This document shows, piece after piece, positions 1 to 5,707 of a stretch of DNA of 17,744 bases. The notes beneath the pieces are model-generated. The model was given only the letters and a program-made list of their open reading frames with translations. It ran no database searches and was not told where the DNA came from. The stretch is taken from NCBI GenBank assembly GCA_031289625.1, contig JAITPB010000169.1:1-17744 (forward strand), in the 5' to 3' direction. The translations under genes were made by a program, and so were the position numbers. The stretch comes from Clostridiales bacterium (GTDB taxonomy: Bacteria > Bacillota > Clostridia > Lachnospirales > WQUN01). Each line of letters opens with the position of its first letter. The stretch's first letter is position 1.

Positions 1-54
1 TCTTGAGTTCTTCTTTTGCGTTCAACAGATACCTCACCCCTTCATTTTTGCCGG

Positions 55-94
55 AGGGTGAAATTTTCAAAAAATAATTTCACAGGGTGAAATT
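55..94. repeat. Direct and inverted repeat upstream of the tRNA promoter
   Basis: The 11-mer AGGGTGAAATT occurs at 55-65 and again at 84-94. The first copy also forms an inverted repeat with AATTTCAC at 76-83 (GTGAAATT at 59-66). The block lies about 35 bases before the -35 box of the tRNA promoter, so it could be a binding site for a regulator or part of the leader of a gene to the left. No function can be assigned from the sequence. Confidence 0.4.
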
Positions 95-127
95 ATCACA
101 AGTTAATCACAAAAATAAATTTATGCC

Positions 128-156
128 TTGACATTTTTCCACAAACATCATAAAAT
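128..156 (+). promoter_or_regulatory. Sigma-A-type promoter of the tRNA-Glu/tRNA-Cys unit
   Basis: A perfect -35 box TTGACA (128-133) is followed after 17 bases by TAAAAT (151-156), five of six matches to the -10 consensus. This puts the transcription start about 10 bases before the first tRNA. A second TATAAT at 157-162 is too far from the -35 box to be its partner. Confidence 0.7.
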
Positions 157-172
157 TATAATCCGTAATAAC

Positions 173-244
173 GGCCCGTTGGTCAAGCGGTTAAGACACG
201 GCCCTTTCACGGCTGCGACAGGGGTTCGATTCCCCTACGGGTCA
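173..244 (+). tRNA. tRNA-Glu (anticodon TTC)
   Basis: A 72-nt cloverleaf. The acceptor stem GGCCCGT (173-179) pairs with ACGGGTC (237-243), with discriminator A244. The anticodon stem CGGCC/GGCTG encloses the loop CTTTCAC with anticodon TTC. The T arm has the GGTTCGATTCC core. CCA is not encoded and must be added by the tRNA nucleotidyltransferase. It is the first gene of a two-tRNA transcript. Confidence 0.95.
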
Positions 245-255
245 TTTTTAATGCT

Positions 256-327
256 GGCGATATAGCCAAGTGGCAAGGCAGAGGTCTGCAAAACCTTTAT
301 TCCCCGGTTCAAATCCGGGTATCGCCT
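256..327 (+). tRNA. tRNA-Cys (anticodon GCA)
   Basis: A 72-nt cloverleaf starting 11 nt after tRNA-Glu. The acceptor stem GGCGATA (256-262) pairs with TATCGCC (320-326). The anticodon loop CTGCAAA carries GCA. The T arm contains GGTTCAAATCC. The discriminator is T327, the U73 typical of tRNA-Cys, and CCA is not encoded. It is probably cotranscribed with tRNA-Glu from the promoter at 128-156. Confidence 0.95.
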
Positions 328-328
328 T

Positions 329-454
329 ATGAAAAAGCTATCTCTATTTATGTATCTCTTAACGCATCAAGGTTCTTTTTATATAGCCCTTGCCAATGGC
401 GTTCCTCTTTTGTACTGGTTAGACAGAGAGGATTTTAACGCATTTTGGCTTTAG
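329..454 (+). CDS. Possible 41-residue small ORF directly after tRNA-Cys
   Basis: An ATG two bases after the tRNA-Cys 3' end opens 41 codons ending in TAG. The product would start MKKLSLFMYLL and contain ALANGVPLLYWL, so it is hydrophobic with a basic N terminus. There is no ribosome binding site, because the preceding bases are the tRNA acceptor stem. The same stretch also folds into the stem-loop described at 383-479, which fits a non-coding trailer at least as well. No family is recognised; a chance ORF is likely. Confidence 0.15.
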   Translation: MKKLSLFMYLLTHQGSFYIALANGVPLLYWLDREDFNAFWL

Positions 455-479
455 GGCTATTGTTTTATCATTTTTTTCT
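383..479 (+). terminator. Structured T-rich trailer, possible terminator of the tRNA unit
   Basis: ATAGCCCT (383-390) pairs perfectly with AGGGCTAT (453-460). Inside it CCTCT (404-408) can pair with AGAGG (427-431). The outer stem is followed by a T-rich run (461-479, including seven T in a row). This resembles an intrinsic terminator with an unusually long branched stem, or a small structured RNA downstream of the tRNAs. Nothing else is recognisable between 328 and 508. Confidence 0.35.
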
Positions 480-508
480 ATTCCCGTTCAAAAACGCATC
501 TTCGGCAC

Positions 509-2215
509 TCAAACCATCTGTATAAAGCTGTTAAAAATATCCATCCGTCCATATCCCCATTGTTCGTTTGGGTAACGCAGATCGCCATCCTGATGACAGC
601 CTCGTATCAGATAAGACTTTATACGATTAGTATTCATGGCGGCGTCATGATGATCCAAAATGCCCCATTCCAGCAGTAAGGCGCAGGCGCCCGCCGCAAT
701 GGCGGCCGAGACGCTGGATCCGCTCATGGCGCCTGGACCTCCGGGAAAATAACCTGTCACCTCTTCACCGGGCGCGGTCAAATCAGGCGCCAAAGTCGGC
801 AAATTGGTCGGCCCCCAGGAGGACGGCGGGTGGATGTTCATGCTCGTAGCGGAATACGCGCCGACTGTGATGACGCCTTGCGTCACACCCGGTTCGGTAA
901 CTGTACAATAAGAATCCGGATACATAAATTGAACATTCGGATCCCCAAGCCCAGTGGCGGGCAGCCAGATATGAAAATACCCTCCCAAAACATTGTCGCC
1001 GTATACGGTAACAGTCCAAATCCCAGGGACGGGATCGGTAATTTGAATATAAGTAAGCTGAGAGCCTGTTCGGAAAGCGGGGGTATAATATTCGATATGT
1101 ATCACCGACGGTTCCGTACTTAACCGTCCCTGGTAAGTAGAGCCTTGCCTGGCGGGAACCCTGGCAATCCTTTCACCGGTGGGAGCAGTGACCGACACGG
1201 ACATTCGATCCGGGTTTTGGTTCCATATTTCCATGTAGAAACCTTTAATGGCCTTTCCTTCGTTACAGCGAATCAGCACATCCATATGTTCACCGGCTGA
1301 CAGGATGGTGCCCGAGGCATGATGACCGGCAAGGGCTTCATTTCCGGCTGCTACGCAGATGGCCACGCCTGTCCGGATTCCCACGCGCGAGAGATAATCG
1401 TCCAGAGGGATGATGCCCGCGTGACTGCTCTGGTTGCTGCCCAGGCCGACGCAGATGGCAACCGGCATGGACAGGCGCCTGGCCTTCTCCAGGATATATT
1501 CAATGCCCATCATGATGTCGCTGCCGGAAAAAATATTCTCTACGCTTTCCGGCGTCATCGTCCGTTTCAAATGATAACGATGCGCTTTGCGCAGTTTGAC
1601 GGCAATAATGCCTGCCATGGGCGCGGCTCCGTTGTAATCGCCCTCGCCGCTGCCCGCCGCGATCGAAGCGAGAAATGTTCCATGTCCGACGCTATCCTCA
1701 TGCGAGACAATTCGGTGGGGTTCAGAGGTGTTCAGCGCGGAATTGATCGTGTTTTCGTCATATTCCGATCCATAGCCAAACCCTTCGGGCGGACGGCCGG
1801 AAATGCTCTGGTCCCATATATATTTTATTCTTGTCGTCTTATCTTCCTGTTGAAATATCGAAAGTGTGTAGTCGATCCCTGTATCCACGAATCCAACGAT
1901 CACGCCTTTGCCTGTAAGGTTCAGCGTCGGATGTTCATAAACCAGCGGTATACCGCTGGTTTCCATATCAGCCATGCCCATCAGCCCAAACAGAATCGGC
2001 CGGGCAGTTCTGTAATTGGCGCCTAGATCTGACAGTACCTGATCGATACGATCCTCCGGGATATAGACAGCCGCGATTCCGCTGTCAATTGTTTTACCTA
2101 CATGAATGTAAGGCCATCTGCCGGCCTCGGTGCGAAGCGGGTCTGTGTCTAAGGTTGGGAAATCCACCATATCGGGGGATTCTATAAAATTGTTTTGAGA
2201 AGCGTAATTGTCCAT
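509..2215 (-). CDS. S8 family peptidase, Csp-like subtilase (second of tandem pair)
   Basis: This is a 568-residue subtilisin-like serine protease. The catalytic triad is intact: D111 in GFVDTGIDY, H178 in VGHGTFLAS and S501 in SGSSVSAA. The first ~100 residues form a prodomain-like region. The long stretch between His and Ser (about 190-480) is where Csp-type clostridial subtilases carry an inserted beta-rich domain. There is no signal peptide or membrane segment, so the protein acts in the cytosol or inside a spore. The start is supported by AAAGGA seven bases before the ATG. It is the downstream gene of a pair, 22 nt after its paralogue. Csp proteases of Clostridium activate the spore-cortex hydrolase SleC at germination, but many Clostridia hold related proteases of unknown role. 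No sleC lies here, so the substrate is open. Confidence 0.85.
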   Translation of the reverse strand: MDNYASQNNFIESPDMVDFPTLDTDPLRTEAGRWPYIHVGKTIDSGIAAVYIPEDRIDQVLSDLGANYRTARPILFGLMGMADMETSGIPLVYEHPTLNLTGKGVIVGFVDTGIDYTLSIFQQEDKTTRIKYIWDQSISGRPPEGFGYGSEYDENTINSALNTSEPHRIVSHEDSVGHGTFLASIAAGSGEGDYNGAAPMAGIIAVKLRKAHRYHLKRTMTPESVENIFSGSDIMMGIEYILEKARRLSMPVAICVGLGSNQSSHAGIIPLDDYLSRVGIRTGVAICVAAGNEALAGHHASGTILSAGEHMDVLIRCNEGKAIKGFYMEIWNQNPDRMSVSVTAPTGERIARVPARQGSTYQGRLSTEPSVIHIEYYTPAFRTGSQLTYIQITDPVPGIWTVTVYGDNVLGGYFHIWLPATGLGDPNVQFMYPDSYCTVTEPGVTQGVITVGAYSATSMNIHPPSSWGPTNLPTLAPDLTAPGEEVTGYFPGGPGAMSGSSVSAAIAAGACALLLEWGILDHHDAAMNTNRIKSYLIRGCHQDGDLRYPNEQWGYGRMDIFNSFIQMV

Positions 2216-2237
2216 ATTGCATTCCTTTCCACCATGA

Positions 2238-3944
2238 TCACCGCATTTTCATAAATGTGTTCAGCAAATCCAGCCGGCCATATCCCCATTGTTCGTTGGG
2301 ATAGCCCATGCCGGCATCCTGGGCGCACCCGCGGATGAGATACGTTTTGATCAAATTGGTATTGAGAGACGGGTCCATCCCGTCCACGATGCCCCATTCC
2401 AGCATGAGTGCGCAGGCTCCTGTCGTAATGGCGGCCGCGACGCTGGTACCGCTCATGGCGCCAGGGCCGGACGGAAAGATACCGGAGACGTCTTCACCGG
2501 GAGCACAAAAATCCGGAGCCAGGGCCGGCAATCTGGTCGGCCCCCAGGAAGACAGCGGGTATAAGCTGCCCTTTAAGGCGGAGTAAGCGCCGGTCGTGAT
2601 GACGCCTATGCCCACGCCCGGTTCTGTAACCGTGTAATACGAATCCGGGGTCATAAATTCTATCCCCGGCGTTAACCCAGTTGCGGGCAGCCATGCGTGA
2701 ACAGACCCTACCAGAATAATATCTCCGTAAACGGCAATGGTCCATATACCCGGAGTCGGATCCGCAACATGAATGATAATAAGCTGAGAGCCGCTTTTTG
2801 AGGTTGGAAAGGAATATTCAATGGAGGCAAACGATCTTTCCAGGATGTATTGATGAAAAAAAATTTCTGACGACTTTACGGGTCTCCTGGCTACAACTTC
2901 ACCGAGGGGAGAGGTTATCGAGACTGACGTACGGTCTGTTGTGCCGGTAAAAATTCCAAGACTGATACCGCCAGGTAAATTGTCCCTGTCGCAGCGGATG
3001 AGCATATCCAGTTTTTGCTCTGCGGATGATATGCTTCCCGAGAAGTGATGGCCGGCATGGGCCTCATTGCCCGCCGCGACGCATATAGCGAAGCCGGTAT
3101 GGGCGCCTACGTTCGCAAGATAGTCGTCTAAAATTGTGTTTCCCGTGTGACTGCTTTGATTAGAGCCCAGACCAATGCATATGGCTGCTGGCATAGATAA
3201 TTGCCGTGCTTTTCGAATGATATATTCAACGCCCATCATAACATCGGTAGATGTGTAAACATTTTCCGCTTCAGGCGGCATCTGGAAACTTCGCATGTGA
3301 TACCCCCTTGCCTCTCGCAGCTTAACGGCGATAATATTCGCATCCGGCGCGGCCCCGATATCCTTGCCGGCCGCGACAGACGCCAGAAAAGTGCCATGCC
3401 CAATCGTATCCTCATGCGGAACGGCGGCACGCGGTTCTGCTGTGTTAAGCGCTTCATTGACGGCGTTTTCGTCGTATTCCGATCCATAGCCGAAATCATC
3501 AGGCGGGCAGCCGGAAATGGTCTGATCCCATATGTATTTGATTCTTGTGGCGCCATCCTCATATTGGAAAGCGGGCTGGGTATAATCAATCCCTGTATCC
3601 ACGAATCCAACGATCACGCCCTGGCCTCTAAGATTCAGATATGGATGCTGCTGAATCGCGAATACGCCGCTGTTTTCCAATTCAGCGAGGCCCATAAGCT
3701 GCAGCAAAGTAGGCTGGTTCGTTCGAATGGTGACGCCAGGATCCGATAGAACCTGATCTATATATTCTTCCGGGATATAAACCACAGCAAAATTGCCATC
3801 TAAACTTTTACTCATTCGGGCGTATGGCCAGCCATCGATTTTTGTCCGGATCGGATCAGATTCTCTCGTGATAAAGTCCGCCACATTAGGCGATTCAATA
3901 AAATCGGCTTGGGAAAATTCATCCCACGCGATTTGTTCATTCAT
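2238..3944 (-). CDS. S8 family peptidase, Csp-like subtilase (first of tandem pair)
   Basis: This is a 568-residue subtilase closely similar along its whole length to the neighbouring 509-2215 product, so the pair arose by tandem duplication. Its triad is complete: D116 in GFVDTGIDY, H183 in IGHGTFLAS and S501 in SGTSVAAA. Both copies end with the shared block YPNEQWGYGR. There is no signal peptide. The start has AGAGGTGA about five bases before the ATG. The gene leads a two-gene minus-strand operon. The upstream leader (3945-4098) shows no convincing sigma-A promoter, which would suit a sporulation sigma factor, though none was identified. Assignment to the CspA/B/C-like group rests on size, domain layout and lack of a signal peptide. 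A general intracellular protease is the alternative. Confidence 0.85.
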   Translation of the reverse strand: MNEQIAWDEFSQADFIESPNVADFITRESDPIRTKIDGWPYARMSKSLDGNFAVVYIPEEYIDQVLSDPGVTIRTNQPTLLQLMGLAELENSGVFAIQQHPYLNLRGQGVIVGFVDTGIDYTQPAFQYEDGATRIKYIWDQTISGCPPDDFGYGSEYDENAVNEALNTAEPRAAVPHEDTIGHGTFLASVAAGKDIGAAPDANIIAVKLREARGYHMRSFQMPPEAENVYTSTDVMMGVEYIIRKARQLSMPAAICIGLGSNQSSHTGNTILDDYLANVGAHTGFAICVAAGNEAHAGHHFSGSISSAEQKLDMLIRCDRDNLPGGISLGIFTGTTDRTSVSITSPLGEVVARRPVKSSEIFFHQYILERSFASIEYSFPTSKSGSQLIIIHVADPTPGIWTIAVYGDIILVGSVHAWLPATGLTPGIEFMTPDSYYTVTEPGVGIGVITTGAYSALKGSLYPLSSWGPTRLPALAPDFCAPGEDVSGIFPSGPGAMSGTSVAAAITTGACALMLEWGIVDGMDPSLNTNLIKTYLIRGCAQDAGMGYPNEQWGYGRLDLLNTFMKMR

Positions 3945-3998
3945 CCCATCACCTCTCTGAGCATTGTTGTATTCATTTTATGCTTACGGGAGGAAAAA

Positions 3999-4079
3999 AT
4001 GAATGGCTGCGTTCAGCCGAACCCGAATACACAAAGCCCCTGTAAAATGCCTCCGCGTTTTATGGGGGCGCTTCGTTGA
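3999..4079 (+). CDS. Possible 26-residue small ORF with strong ribosome site
   Basis: GGGAGG (3988-3993) stands five bases before an ATG that opens 26 codons ending in TGA. The peptide begins MNGCVQPNPN and has two cysteines, at residues 4 and 15. The distal part of the ORF coincides with a 12-bp stem-loop (4036-4069). No promoter was found upstream on this strand and no family is recognised. It may be a real small peptide or a chance alignment in the leader of the minus-strand proteases. Confidence 0.25.
   Translation: MNGCVQPNPNTQSPCKMPPRFMGALR
4036..4069. repeat. 12-bp stem-loop between divergent units
   Basis: Bases 4036-4047 pair with 4058-4069, all 12 positions including two G-U wobbles on the plus strand, around a 10-nt loop. 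On the minus strand the stem is followed by TTTGTGT, so it could act as a weak terminator or attenuator in the leader of the protease operon. On the plus strand no T run follows. It also separates the proteases from the pncA promoter. Confidence 0.5.
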
Positions 4080-4104
4080 TTTTGTCTCCATTTTTTAGTA
4101 TAAT
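4076..4104 (+). promoter_or_regulatory. Sigma-A-type promoter of pncA
   Basis: TTGATT (4076-4081) and a perfect TATAAT (4099-4104) are separated by 17 bases, about 70 bases upstream of pncA. A short ATG-started frame at 4151-4180 overlaps the pncA start codon and could affect its translation. Confidence 0.65.
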
Positions 4105-4176
4105 ATTTTTGGCAGGAAGCAGGCAAAAAGAGGTATTTGAGGATATTCTGATGTATAAGGGAGGCGACGGCGAAAC

Positions 4177-4773
4177 ATGAGGGCGTTATTGTCCATTGAC
4201 TACACGAATGATTTTATCGCGGACAGCGGCGCGCTGACCTGCGGCCAAGCAGGCCAAGCGATTGAAGCGGAAATGGTGCGGCTGGCGGAAGAATTTTTGC
4301 AGGCGGGCGATTATGTAACGCTGGCTGTTGACATGCATGACCCGGCGGACACGCGGCATCCTGAGAATAAACTATTCCCGGCGCACAACCTCTCCGGGAC
4401 AAAAGGCCGCGAACTGTACGGCGCTCTGGGCGATTGGTATAAAAAACATAAGCATGAAGAAAATGTATATTGGATGGATAAAACCCGCTATTCCGCTTTC
4501 GCGGGGACCGATCTCTATCTGCGCCTGAAAGAGCGGGGCATCAATGAAATTCACCTTTGCGGCGTCTGTACAGACATTTGCGTGCTGCACACGATGGTGG
4601 ACGGATACAATCTGGGATTTCAATTGGCCGCGCACATAAAGGCCACAGCCAGTTTCAATAACGCGGGGCATTTGTGGGCGCTGGAGCATTTTAAAAATGC
4701 CTTGGGGGCGAAAATTATTTCGGGGGAGGCTCAGAATCATGAAAACGGCGTTGTTTTTGATCACCGGTTTTGA
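4177..4773 (+). CDS. pncA: Nicotinamidase (isochorismatase-fold cysteine hydrolase)
   Basis: This cytosolic enzyme hydrolyses nicotinamide to nicotinate and ammonia in NAD salvage. The 198-residue length and sequence fit the Bacillus YueJ/PncA type, including IDYTNDF at the N terminus, LFPAHNLSGT, KTRYSAFAGTDL and GVCTDICVLHT. The expected catalytic triad is D8, K102 and C135. Metal ligands are likely D52, H54 and H70, with H61 nearby. The ribosome site GGGAGG is 12 bases before the ATG, slightly long but the only good option. Its last 35 bases overlap the DJ-1 family gene, so the two are cotranscribed and probably translationally coupled. Its product nicotinate leads to nicotinate adenine dinucleotide, the substrate of LarB encoded nearby. 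A different amidohydrolase of the same fold is possible but less likely. Confidence 0.85.
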   Translation: MRALLSIDYTNDFIADSGALTCGQAGQAIEAEMVRLAEEFLQAGDYVTLAVDMHDPADTRHPENKLFPAHNLSGTKGRELYGALGDWYKKHKHEENVYWMDKTRYSAFAGTDLYLRLKERGINEIHLCGVCTDICVLHTMVDGYNLGFQLAAHIKATASFNNAGHLWALEHFKNALGAKIISGEAQNHENGVVFDHRF

Positions 4774-5287
4774 AGAAATTGAGGCGCTGACGACAGTGGA
4801 TGTGCTGCGGCGCGGGCAGGCCGATGTTAAAATGATCTCTTTAACGGATGAAAATTGGGTAACTGGATCGCACGGCATTACGGTACAAACGGATCTTACT
4901 CTTTCTGAAGCCATGGAAAGCGACTTTAAGATGCTCATTCTGCCGGGCGGCCCGGGCGCGGCCCATTATCAAACGCACAAGGCTTTTGCGGATTATCTCA
5001 TCCAGCAAAGCCAGGCGGAAAAAATCATCGCGGCGATTTGCGCGGCGCCGACCTTCCTGGGGAAACTGGGGCTGCTGAAAGGCAAGCGCGCAGTCTGCTA
5101 CCCCGGTATGGAAAAAGATTTAGCGGGCGCCGAATTGAGCACGGAAATGGTGGTGACGGACGGAAACATCGTTACCGCGAAAGGGCCGGCCGCCACATTG
5201 TATTTCGGCCTCAAGCTGCTGGAAATCGCCGCGGGGAAAGATACGGCGGACAACGTGCGTAAAGGAATGCTCGCCGAGTGCAAATAG
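4739..5287 (+). CDS. DJ-1/PfpI family protein
   Basis: This is a 182-residue DJ-1/YajL-like protein of the class I glutamine-amidotransferase-like fold. The nucleophile is C101 in IAAICAAPT, at the nucleophile elbow. E15 in FEEIEALTTVDVLRR is the conserved acid that tunes the cysteine. The GPGAAHY loop is also typical. Family members are reported as redox-responsive proteins, glyoxalases or protein deglycases, and the precise activity here cannot be told. A longer frame opens at 4697, but the ATG at 4739 has GGGGGAGG nine bases upstream and gives the standard N terminus. It overlaps the pncA end by 35 nt, which points to translational coupling. No terminator lies between it and the following YlmC/YmxH gene. 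Confidence 0.85.
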   Translation: MKTALFLITGFEEIEALTTVDVLRRGQADVKMISLTDENWVTGSHGITVQTDLTLSEAMESDFKMLILPGGPGAAHYQTHKAFADYLIQQSQAEKIIAAICAAPTFLGKLGLLKGKRAVCYPGMEKDLAGAELSTEMVVTDGNIVTAKGPAATLYFGLKLLEIAAGKDTADNVRKGMLAECK

Positions 5288-5299
5288 TTTAAATAGTAC

Positions 5300-5359
5300 A
5301 AACGTTCAGCCGCATATATTATTAGCAGCGTTAAAAACGTTCAGAAACGATTTATGCGG
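5300..5359. repeat. Direct and inverted repeats upstream of the YlmC/YmxH gene
   Basis: AAACGTTCAG occurs at 5300-5309 and 5335-5344, 35 bases apart. CCGCATA (5310-5316) is complementary to TATGCGG (5353-5359), so the leader can fold with its 3' arm just before the ribosome site (5361-5368). It might be an operator or a translation-control hairpin. No clear sigma-A promoter was seen in this 87-base gap. Confidence 0.4.
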
Positions 5360-5374
5360 ATAGGACGGTTAACT

Positions 5375-5638
5375 ATGGTGAGAATTTTTGATATGCGCCA
5401 AAAAGAAGTGATCAACGTCAAAGACGGCTGCCGGTTTGGGTTTATCTGCGATCTGGAGATCGACGAGTGCTGCGGAGAGATCATCAGCATCATCGTGCCG
5501 GGCCCGGGGCGCGTGTTCGGCATGTTCGGACATGATCAGGAATATAAGATTCCCTGGGATAAGGTTTGCCAGTTTGGAGACGACATTATTCTCGTGGACG
5601 TGGAGACAAGAAAAGTTTTGGTCGACTGCGAATGTTAA
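5375..5638 (+). CDS. YlmC/YmxH family sporulation protein (PRC-barrel)
   Basis: This small cytosolic protein of 87 residues consists of a single PRC-barrel domain, as in the YlmC/YmxH family found in endospore formers. Matching features are FDMRQKEVINV near the start, a GDLEID-like strand (FICDLEID), the PGPGRVFGMFG turn, and IPWDKV followed by GDDIILVDV. The molecular role of the family is unknown. The start is set by AGGACGG six bases before the ATG; an in-frame ATG at 5354 lacks such a site. It is the last gene before a strong terminator and may be cotranscribed with pncA and the DJ-1 gene. It supports a spore-forming host. Confidence 0.85.
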   Translation: MVRIFDMRQKEVINVKDGCRFGFICDLEIDECCGEIISIIVPGPGRVFGMFGHDQEYKIPWDKVCQFGDDIILVDVETRKVLVDCEC

Positions 5639-5645
5639 CAAACAG

Positions 5646-5686
5646 ACGGCGCTTCGTAATTGAACTGGCGGAGCGCCGTTTTGTTT
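5646..5686 (+). terminator. Intrinsic terminator after the YlmC/YmxH gene
   Basis: ACGGCGCTTCG (5646-5656) pairs with CGGAGCGCCGT (5669-5679) over 11 positions with one wobble, followed by TTTTGTTT. It ends the plus-strand pncA unit. It may also slow minus-strand transcripts leaving the DUF2339 gene, although the T tract on that side is weak. Confidence 0.85.
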
Positions 5687-5707
5687 GATGCAAAAATATT
5701 TCCGTTT

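Noticed and set aside
1..37. Possible start of a minus-strand gene (GTG at 37 reading RYLLNAKEELK)
   Set aside because: Only 12 codons are visible and the ribosome site is not clear, so it cannot be supported.
1319..2026. Long plus-strand open frame opposite the first protease gene
   Set aside because: It is an antisense shadow of a GC-rich coding region, with no ribosome site or domain pattern.
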